Shown: one piece after another, positions 53,390 to 62,451 of the stretch | How positions within the stretch are numbered: position 1 is the first letter of the stretch | Layout: each line of letters starts with the position of its first letter | Position numbers and translations under genes: made by a program | Notes under the pieces: model-generated | Told to the model about the DNA's origin: nothing | The model's input: only the letters and a program-made list of their open reading frames with translations | Database searches by the model: none | Source: an uncultured Oscillospiraceae bacterium | GTDB lineage: Bacteria > Bacillota > Clostridia > Oscillospirales > Oscillospiraceae | Length of the DNA stretch: 64,000 nt | NCBI GenBank assembly: GCA_947627325.1 | Contig: CANQVO010000002.1 | Coordinates: forward strand, 124,001 to 188,000 | Reading direction: 5' to 3'

Positions 53390-55096
53390 ATGAAGAAAAA
53401 ACTGGCGAAATTGTTGGTACTCTCGCTGATCCTGTCCGTCTGCTTCGGCCTGGCCCCCGCCGCCCAGGCCGCCGTGAGCAAGACCATGCGGATCGGCCTT
53501 CTGTACGGCAGCGACGCCATCCCCGCCGCCAAGCTGACCAACACGGAGGGGACGGGCTTCCGCTTTGGCTACTACGACAGCGCGCTGAACTTCGTCTCCC
53601 TGGGCTGGACGGGGGAGCAGGCGGTGGACGTGCTCATCACCCAAAACCTCTACCTGAACAGCAAGGGCGGCTACGGCTACTCCTCCGACAACGCCCGGGG
53701 GACGGTGGGGTGCTACCACATCCACCTGCCCTGGAGCTATGAGGACTTCGCCTCCGCCTACGAGGCGGCCCAGCTGGTGGAGGGCGGCTTTGTGGCCTGG
53801 GTCGAGGGGGCCTACCACGTGCGCGTGGGCGCCTACCCCTCCAAGGAGGAGGCCCAGGCCGCCCTGGACGCCCTGGGCTCGGACGCGGCGGTGCTGAAGG
53901 GGACCAGCGGCTACGGGTACAGCGTGGTGGCCCATGGCACCACCCGGGTCTTGTTCCAGTATGACGCCAACACCGCCGGGGAAGCGGGCGCCTTTGGGGT
54001 ACAGCCCGGCCTGGAGGCGGGGGAGGCGACGGTGACCGCCCTGAACGACGGCAACAAATACCGGGGCGGCTTCCGCTTTGAGCGCGTCAACGGCGGGGCG
54101 TCCACGGTGGTGAACATCGTGGATCTGGAGGACTATGTCAAGGGGATCGTCCCCTACGAGATGAGCGCCTCCTGGCCCCTGGAGGCGCTGAAGGCCCAGG
54201 CGGTGTGCGCCCGGACCTACTCCATCTACAACACCCAGGGCCGGGCCAAGCACGGCGCGGACCACTTTGACCTGTGCACCACCACCCACTGCCAGGTCTA
54301 CCGCGGGGTGGGGAGCGCCAACGCCAACTCGGACCAGGCAGTGGCGGAGACCGCGGGACAGCTGGCCTACTACAACGGCAAGCTCATCGACGCGGTGTAC
54401 TACTCCAGCAACGGCGGGGCCAGCGAGGACGCCAAAAACGTATGGGTCAACGACCTGGGGTATCTGAAGGGCAAGCTGGACCCCTACGAGGCGGACATCG
54501 CCGACCGGGCAGGGAACTACCACTGGGTCAAGACCCTCACCGCCGAGGAGCTGAAGACCCGGGTCCACAACAAGGGCCGCAGTACCTGCGGCGACATCGT
54601 CAGCGTCACCACCAGGCAGAGCGCCGTGGGCAACACCATCGAGCTCACCGTCACCGACGTATCGGGGAAGAGCTTTACCTTCTCCGGCGGCGACACCGTC
54701 CGCAGTCTTTTGGGCACCAACTCCATCCGCTTCACCATGACCACCTCCGGCGGCTCCGCCGCCTCATCCGCCGCCCCGTCCGCCTCCGGCTACCAAATCG
54801 CGGGGGCGGCGGCCCCCGCCGCTTCTCTGGACGGGCTGTACGCCCTGGGGGGCGACGGCACGGCGGCGCCCCTGCCCCAGGAGAGCTACATCGTCACCGC
54901 CGACGGCGTCAAGGCCCTGGAGCCGGTCCAGGCGGCCACCGCCCCGACCTCGGGCGCGGCCTCTTATACCTTCACCGGCACCGGCTGGGGCCACAACGTG
55001 GGTCTGAGCCAGTGGGGCGCTTACGCCATGGCCCAACGGGGCTATACTTATCTGGACATTCTCAAGTTCTACTACACCGATATCACCGTGGAATAG
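53390..55096 (+). CDS. SpoIID/LytB domain protein (exported, SPOR-like region)
   Basis: 568 residues from the ATG at 53390. Signal peptide ([23 protein letters not shown]). [29 protein letters not shown] segment (about 130-160) resembles a SPOR peptidoglycan-binding repeat. The SpoIID domain follows: [18 protein letters not shown] (about 242-260), [28 protein letters not shown], the VYYSSNGG motif (about 338), and [15 protein letters not shown] near 535 split off by an Ala/Ser-rich linker. SpoIID is a lytic transglycosylase; whether this is the engulfment SpoIID or a relative (LytB) is not certain. Confidence 0.88.
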   Translation: MKKKLAKLLVLSLILSVCFGLAPAAQAAVSKTMRIGLLYGSDAIPAAKLTNTEGTGFRFGYYDSALNFVSLGWTGEQAVDVLITQNLYLNSKGGYGYSSDNARGTVGCYHIHLPWSYEDFASAYEAAQLVEGGFVAWVEGAYHVRVGAYPSKEEAQAALDALGSDAAVLKGTSGYGYSVVAHGTTRVLFQYDANTAGEAGAFGVQPGLEAGEATVTALNDGNKYRGGFRFERVNGGASTVVNIVDLEDYVKGIVPYEMSASWPLEALKAQAVCARTYSIYNTQGRAKHGADHFDLCTTTHCQVYRGVGSANANSDQAVAETAGQLAYYNGKLIDAVYYSSNGGASEDAKNVWVNDLGYLKGKLDPYEADIADRAGNYHWVKTLTAEELKTRVHNKGRSTCGDIVSVTTRQSAVGNTIELTVTDVSGKSFTFSGGDTVRSLLGTNSIRFTMTTSGGSAASSAAPSASGYQIAGAAAPAASLDGLYALGGDGTAAPLPQESYIVTADGVKALEPVQAATAPTSGAASYTFTGTGWGHNVGLSQWGAYAMAQRGYTYLDILKFYYTDITVE

Positions 55097-55110
55097 GAGA
55101 CGCTGAGGAT

Positions 55111-56136
55111 TTGAACACATCCGACTTTTTCTACGACCTGCCCCCGGAACTCATCGCACAGACCCCTCTGGACCGCCGGGACGGCTCCCGGCTCATGACC
55201 CTGGACAAGGCCACCGGGGCGGTGGGCCACGCCCACTTCTACGACCTGCCCCGGTATCTCCGCCCCGGGGACTGCCTGGTGCTCAACGACTCCCGGGTGC
55301 TCCCCGCCCGGCTCATCGGCCGGAGGGAACCGGGGGGCGGCGCCTGCGAGGTGCTGCTGCTCACCGACCGGGGGGACAGGACCTGGGAGTGCCTGGTGCG
55401 CCCCGGCCGAAAGCTCCGCCCAGGGGCCCGGGTGACCTTTGGGGAGGGGGAACTGACCGGCGAGGTGACAGAGACTCTCCCCGACGGCAACCGCCTGGTG
55501 CGCTTTGACTACCAGGGCATCTTTTTGGAGGTGCTGGAGCGCCTGGGCCGGATGCCCCTGCCGCCCTATATCAAGGCCGAGCTCCAGGACCAGGAGCGGT
55601 ATCAGACCGTCTACTCCCGGGAGGTGGGCTCCGCCGCCGCCCCCACCGCCGGGCTCCACTTTACCCGCGACCTGCTGGCCCAGGTGGAGGCCATGGGAGT
55701 AAAGGTCTGCTATGTGACCCTCCACGTGGGCCTGGGCACCTTCCGCCCGGTGTCGGAGGCGCGCTTGGAGGACCACGCCATGCACGCGGAGTTCTGCACC
55801 GTCCCGCCGGAGACCGCCGACGCTGTCAACCAGACCAAGGCCGCCGGCGGCCGGGTGGTCTGCGTGGGCACCACCTCCTGCCGCACGGTGGAGAGCTGGG
55901 CGGGGGAGGACGGGCGATTGCGCGCGGGCTCGGGCTGGACGGATATCTACATCTACCCCGGCTACCGCTTCAAGGCGCTGGACTGCCTGGTGACCAACTT
56001 CCACCTGCCCCAGTCCACCCTCATCATGCTGGTGTCCGCCCTGGCGGGGCGGGAGAATGTCCTGGCGGCCTATCGGGAGGCGGTGGCGGAGCGATACCGC
56101 TTCTTCAGCTTCGGGGACGCCATGTTCATCTATTAA
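55111..56136 (+). CDS. queA: tRNA preQ1(34) S-adenosylmethionine ribosyltransferase-isomerase
   Basis: 341 residues from a TTG at 55111 with GAGGAT upstream. Makes epoxyqueuosine at tRNA position 34. [16 protein letters not shown] start ([21 protein letters not shown]), [27 protein letters not shown] and [10 protein letters not shown] are family motifs. It is followed by tgt 10 nt later, the usual queuosine pair; no nucleotide-level regulator is visible. Confidence 0.95.
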   Translation: MNTSDFFYDLPPELIAQTPLDRRDGSRLMTLDKATGAVGHAHFYDLPRYLRPGDCLVLNDSRVLPARLIGRREPGGGACEVLLLTDRGDRTWECLVRPGRKLRPGARVTFGEGELTGEVTETLPDGNRLVRFDYQGIFLEVLERLGRMPLPPYIKAELQDQERYQTVYSREVGSAAAPTAGLHFTRDLLAQVEAMGVKVCYVTLHVGLGTFRPVSEARLEDHAMHAEFCTVPPETADAVNQTKAAGGRVVCVGTTSCRTVESWAGEDGRLRAGSGWTDIYIYPGYRFKALDCLVTNFHLPQSTLIMLVSALAGRENVLAAYREAVAERYRFFSFGDAMFIY

Positions 56137-56146
56137 GGAGAGGGCT

Positions 56147-57283
56147 ATGTTTGAACTGCTGAGCACCCAGGGCCGGGCCCGGCGGGGGGTATTCACCTGC
56201 CCCCACGGCGCCGCCCAAACCCCGGTCTTTATGAATGTGGGCACCCAGGGGGCCATCAAGGGGGCGGTGTCCGCCCCGGACTTGAAGGAACTGGGCTGTC
56301 AGATCGAGCTGTCCAACACCTACCACCTCCACCTCCGCCCGGGGGACGAGGTGATCCGGCAACTGGGCGGGCTCCACAGATTCATGGGCTGGGACGGCCC
56401 CATCCTCACCGACTCCGGCGGCTTTCAGGTCTTCTCCCTGGCCGGCCTCCGGGACATCCGGGAGGAGGGCGTCACCTTCGCCAGCCACATCGACGGCCAC
56501 CGGGTCTTCATGGGCCCGGAGGAGTCCATGACCATCCAGTCCAACCTGGGCAGCGACGTGGCCATGGCCTTTGACGAGTGCGTGGAGAACCCCTCCACCT
56601 ATGAATATGTCAAATCGTCCTGCGAGCGGACCCTCCGCTGGCTGGAGCGGTGCAAAGTAAGGCACGATGCGCTCAACGCCCAGCCCGACTGCGTCAACCC
56701 CGGCCAGCAGCTCTTTGGCATCAACCAGGGGGGGATCTACCCCGACCTCCGGGTCTGGCACATGGAGGAGATCGCCAAGCTGGACTGCGACGGCTACGCC
56801 ATCGGCGGCCTGGCGGTGGGGGAGCCCACCCAGACCATGTATGACATCATCGACGCGGTGGAGCCCCATATGCCGCCGGACAAGCCCCGGTATCTCATGG
56901 GCGTGGGAACCCCGGGCAACATCCTCGAGGCGGTTTGGCGGGGGGTGGACTTTTTCGACTGCGTCATGCCCGCCCGGAACGCCCGCCACGGCAAGCTCTA
57001 CACCTGGGGCGGCTGGATCAATCTCAAGAACGAGCAGTATAAGCTGGACGACCGGCCCATCGACCCCGCCTGCGACTGCCCGGTGTGCCGCCGGTTCTCC
57101 CGGGCCTACCTCCGCCACCTCCTTGTGGCCGGGGAGATGCTGGCCATGCGGCTGGCGGTGATGCACAACCTCTATTTCTACAACGCCCTCCTGTCCCGCG
57201 TCCGGGACGCCCTGGACCGGGGCGAGTTCGATGCCTTCCGCCGGGAGTACGCCCAGAAGCTGGACGGGAAGCTGGCGGAGTGA
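56147..57283 (+). CDS. tgt: tRNA-guanine transglycosylase
   Basis: 378 residues from the ATG at 56147 (AAGGAGAGGG upstream). Exchanges guanine for preQ1 at position 34. FMNVGTQGAIKG, the substrate pocket ILTDSGGFQVFSL (about 84-96), the nucleophile region FDECV, GGLAVGEP, and zinc ligands CDCPVC (about 304-309) with a downstream His are present. Ends the queA-tgt pair. Confidence 0.96.
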   Translation: MFELLSTQGRARRGVFTCPHGAAQTPVFMNVGTQGAIKGAVSAPDLKELGCQIELSNTYHLHLRPGDEVIRQLGGLHRFMGWDGPILTDSGGFQVFSLAGLRDIREEGVTFASHIDGHRVFMGPEESMTIQSNLGSDVAMAFDECVENPSTYEYVKSSCERTLRWLERCKVRHDALNAQPDCVNPGQQLFGINQGGIYPDLRVWHMEEIAKLDCDGYAIGGLAVGEPTQTMYDIIDAVEPHMPPDKPRYLMGVGTPGNILEAVWRGVDFFDCVMPARNARHGKLYTWGGWINLKNEQYKLDDRPIDPACDCPVCRRFSRAYLRHLLVAGEMLAMRLAVMHNLYFYNALLSRVRDALDRGEFDAFRREYAQKLDGKLAE

Positions 57284-57331
57284 ACCGCGGCCCCATTTGT
57301 CCCGCTGGGCGCGCCTTAGTGAAAAAATATC

Positions 57332-57360
57332 TTGCCAAAGGCGGGGAAACCCGCTATAAT
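57332..57360 (+). promoter_or_regulatory. Sigma-A promoter of yajC
   Basis: TTGCCA (57332-57337), 17 bp, TATAAT (57355-57360). Confidence 0.75.
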
Positions 57361-57404
57361 GGAAAAGTCTACCGAACAAACAACTTCTTAGGAGGAATTG
57401 CGCC

Positions 57405-57680
57405 ATGGGAATGATTTTACCTCTGGTATTGATGCTGGCTTTGATGTATTTTATGCTCATCCGCCCGGAGAACAAGCGCAAGAAAGAGGCCGCGGCCATG
57501 CGCGCCAGCCTGGCGGTGGGGGATGAGATCACTACCATCGGCGGCATCGTGGGCACCATCTGCGCGGTGAAGGAGAACACCATCGTCCTGGAGACCGGCG
57601 CGGACCGGGTCCGCATCGAGTTCACCAAGTGGGCCGTCTCCTCCAAGGGCGCCCAGTTCTCCGAAGACGGCAAGCAGTAA
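57405..57680 (+). CDS. yajC: Preprotein translocase subunit YajC
   Basis: 91 residues with one N-terminal transmembrane helix (about 4-18), then YFMLIRPENKRKKEAAAMRASLAVGDEITTIGGIVGTI-type sequence typical of YajC, a SecDF accessory. Start ATG with TAGGAGG upstream. In Clostridia yajC commonly precedes TIGR04086 and the SCIFF genes, as here. Confidence 0.94.
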   Translation: MGMILPLVLMLALMYFMLIRPENKRKKEAAAMRASLAVGDEITTIGGIVGTICAVKENTIVLETGADRVRIEFTKWAVSSKGAQFSEDGKQ

Positions 57681-57700
57681 CGGCCCGGGCATAAACTCGT

Positions 57701-57749
57701 CCCTCCCCTCATAGTCTTGTGGCAAAGACGTGGAGGGGAGGGCTTTTTT
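57701..57749 (+). terminator. Terminator-like hairpin covering the TIGR04086 RBS
   Basis: CCCTCCCCTC (57701-57710) pairs with GAGGGGAGGG (57733-57742), loop 22 nt holding a small GTCTT/AAGAC stem, then TTTTTT. The right arm is also the Shine-Dalgarno of the next gene, whose GTG is at 57750. Confidence 0.7.
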
Positions 57750-58163
57750 GTGAGAAAAACGGACGAGGAACAGGGCGCGTGGGCCCTGCGGTGCGTGACC
57801 CAGGTGCTCCTCGGCGCGGTGGCGGCCGTGCTGGTGAGCCTGCTGTTCCTTCTCGCGTGCGCCGTGCTCATCTCATCCGGCCATTTGAGCCAGGACCACA
57901 CGGGGGTGTACAGCGTCTGCGCCTGTGTGCTGGGCAGTCTGGTGGGCGGCACGGCGGCGGTGAGCCGGTGCAAGGGGCGGCCCCTGGTGGTGGGCCTTTT
58001 GACCGGGCTGGTCCTCTTTTTGATCCTGCTGACCATCGGGCTGCTGCTCTACCAGTCGGTGGCCATCGAGGAGGGGGGCGTCCCCCTGGGGTGCGGGTGC
58101 CTGTGCGGCGGGGCCCTGGCGGGACTTTTGGGGGCGCGGCCCAAGAAAAAACGGCGAAAGTGA
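57750..58163 (+). CDS. TIGR04086 family membrane protein
   Basis: 137 residues from a GTG whose GGAGGGGAGGG RBS is 8 nt upstream. About four hydrophobic helices (VLLGAVAAVLVSLLFLLAC, YSVCACVLGSLVGGTAA, LVVGLLTGLVLFLILLTIGLL, GCGCLCGGALAGLLGA) and a basic tail KKKRRK. The family is defined by its place next to YajC and SCIFF in Clostridia; its role is unknown, perhaps in SCIFF export or immunity. Confidence 0.85.
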   Translation: MRKTDEEQGAWALRCVTQVLLGAVAAVLVSLLFLLACAVLISSGHLSQDHTGVYSVCACVLGSLVGGTAAVSRCKGRPLVVGLLTGLVLFLILLTIGLLLYQSVAIEEGGVPLGCGCLCGGALAGLLGARPKKKRRK

Positions 58164-58192
58164 TTGAAATTTCCAAACGGGTGTGGTATAAT
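58164..58192 (+). promoter_or_regulatory. Sigma-A promoter of the SCIFF precursor
   Basis: TTGAAA (58164-58169), 17 bp, TATAAT (58187-58192), starting right after the TIGR04086 stop; GGGAGGG precedes the precursor ATG. Confidence 0.8.
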
Positions 58193-58227
58193 CTCTCCCA
58201 ACCAAGGAAAATGGGGAGGGAAAACCA

Positions 58228-58377
58228 ATGGAGCACATCCGCACCTTGAACGGCGCCACCTTGAAAAAGAGCGCCGCCCACGGTGGCTGTGGCGAATGCC
58301 AGACGTCTTGCCAGTCCGCCTGCAAGACCTCCTGCACCGTGGCCAACCAGAAGTGTGAGAACGAGGAAAACCGCTGA
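58228..58377 (+). CDS. scfA: SCIFF ranthipeptide precursor (six cysteines in forty-five)
   Basis: 49-residue RiPP precursor. Leader-like MEHIRTLNGATLKKSAAHGG, then six Cys at 21, 24, 28, 32, 36 and 43 (spacing C-x2-C-x3-C-x3-C-x3-C-x6-C), the defining SCIFF pattern. The core TSCQSACKTSCTVANQKC includes Cys32 and Thr37, the pair joined by a thioether in the studied C. thermocellum homologue. Own promoter and RBS; a hairpin separates it from the maturase gene and should allow excess precursor. Confidence 0.93.
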   Translation: MEHIRTLNGATLKKSAAHGGCGECQTSCQSACKTSCTVANQKCENEENR

Positions 58378-58390
58378 ACCGGCGGTACAG

Positions 58391-58419
58391 AATGGGGTGG
58401 GCCCGCGCCCACCCCATTT
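58391..58419 (+). terminator. Partial terminator/attenuator between scfA and scfB
   Basis: AATGGGGTGGGC / GCCCACCCCATT with a 4-nt loop; only a short T run follows, so some read-through into scfB is expected. Confidence 0.6.
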
Positions 58420-58447
58420 CCATGTGTAGAGAAAGGAATCTTATTTT

Positions 58448-59791
58448 ATGGTACACACCTTTGAAGCCCTGGGGGTCTACATCGCCGTGGACGTGAACAG
58501 CGGCGCGGTCCACGTGCTGGACAGGGCCGCCTACGACGCCCTCAACGCCCTGATCGCCGCCCAGGGGCAGGACCCCGACTTCTCCCAAAAGCCCCAGGGG
58601 GCCGGCCCCGCCTGGGAGGAGCTGAAGGCGCTCTACGACCAGGGATTGCTCTTCACCCGGGACGACTACATCGACGCTCCCGCCATGGCCTACCTGGGGG
58701 AGGAGCCCCCCATCAAGGCCCTGTGCCTCCACGTCTCCCACGACTGCAACCTCCGCTGCCGCTACTGCTTCGCCTCCACCGGGGACTTCGGCACCGGCAG
58801 GCGCATGACCATGTCCTTTGACACCGCCAAGCGGGCCATCGACTTTGTCATGGAGAAATCCGGCAAGCGGCGGAATCTGGAGGTGGACTTCTTCGGCGGG
58901 GAGCCGCTGATGGCTATGGACACGGTGCGGCGGACGGTGGAGTACGCCCGGAGCGTGGAGAAGGCCCACGACAAGAACTTCCGCTTCACCCTCACCACCA
59001 ACGGCGTCCTCCTGGACGACGAGACCATTGACTACCTGAACCGGGAGATGTCCAACGTGGTCCTCTCCCTGGACGGCCGCCGGGAGGTGAACGACCGTAT
59101 GCGCCCCACGCCGGGAGGGCAGGGGAGCTATGACGTGATCGTCCCCAAGTTCCAGAAGCTGGTCGCTAAGCGGGGCACCAAGGACTACTACGTTCGGGGC
59201 ACCTTTACCCGGGAGAACCTGGACTTCGCCGCCGACGTGCTCCACTACGCCGACCTGGGCTTCCGCCACGTGTCCATAGAGCCGGTGGTGTCCGAGGCGG
59301 ACAGGCCCTGGGCCCTCCGGGAGGAGGACGTGGCCGCCATCGAGGCGGAGTACGAAAAGCTGGCCGCCGCCCTCCTGGAGCGCCCCGAGGTGAACTTCTT
59401 CCACTTCAACGTGGACCTCTCCCAAGGCCCCTGCGTCATCAAACGCCTCCGGGGCTGTGGGGCGGGGTGCGAATATGTGGCCATTACCCCCGACGGGGAC
59501 ATCTATCCCTGCCACCAATTTGTGGGGAATGACGAATATCGCCTGGGCAGCCTCTACGACGGCACCTTTGACCGCTCCATCTCCCAGCGATTCGCCCAGT
59601 TGAACATCTACACCCGGGAGAAGTGCAAGACCTGCTGGGCCCGTTTCTATTGCAGCGGCGGGTGCAGCGCCTCCAACCTGGCGGTGAACGGGGACATCCA
59701 GATCCCCCACGAGATCGGCTGTCAACTGGAGCGCAAGCGGCTGGAGTGTGCCATCGCCCTCCGGGCCATCCGGGCGGGTATGTCAGAATGA
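58448..59791 (+). CDS. scfB: SCIFF radical-SAM maturase
   Basis: 447 residues. Radical-SAM CxxxCxxC in DCNLRCRYCFAS (about Cys100/104/107), GGEPLMAMDT, then a SPASM/twitch domain with multiple C-terminal Cys (RGCGAGCEY, YPCHQF, CKTCWARFYCSGGCSASN) for two auxiliary 4Fe-4S clusters. The N-terminal 90 residues resemble a peptide-recognition (RRE-like) domain. It installs the Cys-to-Thr/alpha- or gamma-carbon thioethers in scfA. Starts 70 nt after the precursor; strong terminator follows. Confidence 0.94.
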   Translation: MVHTFEALGVYIAVDVNSGAVHVLDRAAYDALNALIAAQGQDPDFSQKPQGAGPAWEELKALYDQGLLFTRDDYIDAPAMAYLGEEPPIKALCLHVSHDCNLRCRYCFASTGDFGTGRRMTMSFDTAKRAIDFVMEKSGKRRNLEVDFFGGEPLMAMDTVRRTVEYARSVEKAHDKNFRFTLTTNGVLLDDETIDYLNREMSNVVLSLDGRREVNDRMRPTPGGQGSYDVIVPKFQKLVAKRGTKDYYVRGTFTRENLDFAADVLHYADLGFRHVSIEPVVSEADRPWALREEDVAAIEAEYEKLAAALLERPEVNFFHFNVDLSQGPCVIKRLRGCGAGCEYVAITPDGDIYPCHQFVGNDEYRLGSLYDGTFDRSISQRFAQLNIYTREKCKTCWARFYCSGGCSASNLAVNGDIQIPHEIGCQLERKRLECAIALRAIRAGMSE

Positions 59792-59810
59792 AATATCACA
59801 AAACGAAATG

Positions 59811-59851
59811 AAAAGGGCGGGTATTTCAAACAGAAATACCCGCCCTTTTCC
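59811..59851 (+). terminator. Terminator of the SCIFF operon
   Basis: Perfect 17-bp stem AAAAGGGCGGGTATTTC / GAAATACCCGCCCTTTT with AAACA loop. Confidence 0.92.
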
Positions 59852-59955
59852 CATATCTGGAGCGGCCTCTTTTCGCGGAACACCACATCTTGTTAAGAGG
59901 GGGTGGGGCCGGTTCGGCGGCGCTCTTTTTCGGTGGAAACAGGCGGTTTCTCTGG

Positions 59956-60005
59956 TTGACATAACGCCATTGACATAATTGCCAAAAATAAAAAAGTTGA
60001 CGTAA
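59956..60005 (+). repeat. Three direct copies of TTGACRTAA upstream of proC
   Basis: TTGACATAA at 59956-59964 and 59970-59978, TTGACGTAA at 59997-60005. Starts are 14 and 27 bp apart. The gap 59852-60011 has no gene; it is AT-rich in its last 60 bp and holds these repeats. Confidence 0.6.
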
Positions 60006-60011
60006 AACCCC

Positions 60012-60040
60012 TTGTCAGGGCGGGAAAACAGGGGTATCAT
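60012..60040 (+). promoter_or_regulatory. Sigma-A promoter of proC
   Basis: TTGTCA (60012-60017), 17 bp, TATCAT (60035-60040). Transcription from here would begin past the upstream in-frame ATG at 60042 or on it, favouring the GTG start at 60069. Confidence 0.6.
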
Positions 60041-60068
60041 AATGCAAGACATAAAGGGGGCGACACAG

Positions 60069-60866
60069 GTGGAACAGACCCTTGGCTTCATCGGCGCGGG
60101 CAATATGGTCAGCGCCATTTTATCCGGCGTTTTGGCCCGGGGCCTGGCCCGGCCGGAGGCGGTCTGGCTGTCCAACCGCTCGGCGGAAAAGCTGTCGCCC
60201 TGGGAGGAAAAGGGCGTCCATGTCACCCAGGATAATGTCATTGTGGCGCAAAACGCCCAGGTCATTATCCTGGGGATCAAGCCCCAGGTCTTCCCGGCGG
60301 TGCTCCCGCAGATCGCGCCCCATGTCCAGGGGAAGTGCGTGGTGTCCCTGGCCCCCGGCTATTCCGTTTCCTATCTGCGGGGCCAGTTGCCCGGCGCGCT
60401 GGTGATGCGCGTCATGCCCAATACCCCTATGAAGCTGGGCAAGGGCGCCACCGTTGTGGCCCAGGCCCCCGACGTGCCGGAGGAGCTGTTCCGCTTTGTC
60501 CACTCCCTCTTCGCCTCCGCCGGCGCGGTGGCGGTGATCCCGGAGGAGCAGATGGACGACTTTATCCCCGTCAGCGGCTCCAGCCCCGCCTTTTTCTTCC
60601 GCATGGCGGCGGCCATGGTGGACGCGGCCAAGGCCGCGGGCATCGACCCGGACCTGGCCCTGACCATGACGGCGCAGACCATGGCGGGCTCGGCGGCCAT
60701 GCTCCTGGAGACGGGCCAGACCGCCCAGGAGCTCACCCGGCAGGTCTGCTCTCCCGGCGGCACCACCCTGGCGGCCCTCACCGCCTTTGACGACTACCAC
60801 TTCGAGGAGATGATGGCCCAGGCCGCCGCCCGGTGCGCCCAGCGGTCCCGGGAGCTGGGCAAGTAG
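60069..60866 (+). CDS. proC: Pyrroline-5-carboxylate reductase
   Basis: Last step of proline synthesis. 265 residues from the GTG at 60069 (AAGGGGG upstream). Rossmann motif GFIGAGNMVSAIL (about 6-18), SLAPGYSV, RVMPNTPMKLGKGATV (about 117-132), SGSSPAFFF and the C-terminal VCSPGGTTLAAL proline-binding motif (about 220-231) are intact. Confidence 0.94.
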   Translation: MEQTLGFIGAGNMVSAILSGVLARGLARPEAVWLSNRSAEKLSPWEEKGVHVTQDNVIVAQNAQVIILGIKPQVFPAVLPQIAPHVQGKCVVSLAPGYSVSYLRGQLPGALVMRVMPNTPMKLGKGATVVAQAPDVPEELFRFVHSLFASAGAVAVIPEEQMDDFIPVSGSSPAFFFRMAAAMVDAAKAAGIDPDLALTMTAQTMAGSAAMLLETGQTAQELTRQVCSPGGTTLAALTAFDDYHFEEMMAQAAARCAQRSRELGK

Positions 60867-60916
60867 GGCTTCTATTTTGACGGCTTGTCTCATAGCTATG
60901 CTGTGAGGTGAGCGCG

Positions 60917-61516
60917 GTGAAAAAGGAGCGAAAACGGGGCGGGATCCCCCTGGCGCTGGCGGTGAATACCGCGGCGTTCGGCCTGGGCGGCCTGGGCGGA
61001 TTTTGCCTGGCCGGCTGGCTGTCGGGCCGGGGCGTCCTCTCCTTTTCCGGCTGGCTGGAGAGCTACGCCCTGGGCCTTTACACGCACGGAGCGGCTGTCT
61101 CTTTTTGGGCGGTGCTGTGGGACGCCATGCGCTGGCCGCTGTTTCTGGCGCTCCTGGGCTTTACCGCCCTGGGGGTCTGGATGGTCCCGACGATGTTCGC
61201 CCTGCGGGGGTTTTTCCTCTGCTTTGGCGCGGCCGCCCTGTCGGGGGCGGGGCGGGGCGGACTGCTGCTGGCCCTTGTCTTGTGGGGCCTGGGCAACGTG
61301 ATCGGGCTCCCCGCGTTCTTCCTTTTGGGCGTCCAGAGCTGGGAGCAGGCCCGGGTGCGGGGCGGGCGGCTGCTCGCCCCGCCGGCGGCTCTGACGGGCG
61401 GCGCTCTGGCCCGGACCGGCCTGATCTTAGGCTGTGTGGCCGGCGGCGCCTGGATCGGGCGGTGGCTGACCCCCGGTATTTTGAACATCCTGGCCCCCCT
61501 GCTGGGCGGGGCATGA
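60917..61516 (+). CDS. Polytopic membrane protein in SpoIIM-like position
   Basis: 199 residues from a GTG with GAGGTGAG upstream (an in-frame GTG nine nt earlier is possible). A basic start KKERKRGG and about five hydrophobic segments; no clear catalytic motif. SpoIIM is a similar-size membrane protein found just before xerD in many sporulators, and the FALRGFFLCFG and NVIGLPAFFLLG segments would fit, but similarity is not clear by eye. Call is tentative. Confidence 0.55.
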   Translation: MKKERKRGGIPLALAVNTAAFGLGGLGGFCLAGWLSGRGVLSFSGWLESYALGLYTHGAAVSFWAVLWDAMRWPLFLALLGFTALGVWMVPTMFALRGFFLCFGAAALSGAGRGGLLLALVLWGLGNVIGLPAFFLLGVQSWEQARVRGGRLLAPPAALTGGALARTGLILGCVAGGAWIGRWLTPGILNILAPLLGGA

Positions 61517-61545
61517 GTTGAGAAAAGAAAGGTGGTGTACCGCGG

Positions 61546-62433
61546 ATGGCGCAGATGGACGAGACGAGCCTCTACGAGGCCTATCTTCGCGACGAAAAGG
61601 GGGCGTCCCAAAACACCGTCAGCTCCTATCTGCGGGACGTGAACCAGTTCACCGCCTGGCTCCGGGGCGAGAAGATCGCCGTGACCAAGGTCAAGACCGC
61701 CGACGTGGAGCGGTACACCCAGCATCTCAGTAGCCTGGGCAAGTCCCCGGCCACGGTGACCCGGTCGGTGGCCTCCCTCAAATCCTTCTACGGCTTTTTA
61801 CAGCGGGAGGGGAAGGTCCGCGCCAACTGCGCCCGGTTCGTCACCACCGAGAAGGTGGAGCGCAAACTGCCACAGATCCTGACGGGCAAGGAAGTGGAGC
61901 TCTTTTTGGAACAGCCCAAGTGCGTGGACGCCAAGGGCTACCGGGACAAAGCCATGCTGGAACTCCTCTACGCCACCGGCATCCGGGTCACCGAACTCAT
62001 TGACCTGGACGTGAACAGCGTGAACCTCTCCGCCGGCCTTCTGCGGTGCGAGAGCCGGGGGAAGGAGCGGTTTATCCCCATCTATCCCGCCGCGGTGAAG
62101 GCGCTGAGCGAGTATATCAAAAAGATCCGCCCCCAGCTTCTGGAAAACCAGGACGACCCGGCCCTGTTCGTGAACATGGGCGGGGAGCGGATGTCCCGCC
62201 AGGGCTTTTGGAAGCTCATCAAGCACTACCAGGAGACGGCGGGGATCAAAAAGGACATCACCCCTCAGACCCTGCGCCACTCCTTCGCCGCCCACCTGCT
62301 GGAAAACGGGGCGGACCTGAAGTCCATCCAGGAGATGCTGGGCCACGCCGATATCTCCTCCACCCAGATCTACACCCACCTGGTGGGCCAGAAGCTGAAG
62401 GACGTCTACGCCAAAGCCCACCCCCGGGCGTAA
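61546..62433 (+). CDS. xerD: Tyrosine recombinase XerD-type
   Basis: 295 residues. N-terminal SAM-like core-binding domain (about 1-100), then catalytic domain with Arg147 in TGIRVTEL, Lys173 in RGKERF, Arg244 in TLRHSF, His267 in MLGHADIS and nucleophile Tyr276 in TQIYTH. The usual catalytic His of P-H-T-L-R-H is Gln241 (PQTLRH). Chromosome dimer resolution at dif is the family role. Starts 29 nt after the membrane protein and is followed by rpmB. Confidence 0.92.
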   Translation: MAQMDETSLYEAYLRDEKGASQNTVSSYLRDVNQFTAWLRGEKIAVTKVKTADVERYTQHLSSLGKSPATVTRSVASLKSFYGFLQREGKVRANCARFVTTEKVERKLPQILTGKEVELFLEQPKCVDAKGYRDKAMLELLYATGIRVTELIDLDVNSVNLSAGLLRCESRGKERFIPIYPAAVKALSEYIKKIRPQLLENQDDPALFVNMGGERMSRQGFWKLIKHYQETAGIKKDITPQTLRHSFAAHLLENGADLKSIQEMLGHADISSTQIYTHLVGQKLKDVYAKAHPRA

Positions 62434-62451
62434 AAACCCGAGAAAAAAGGC

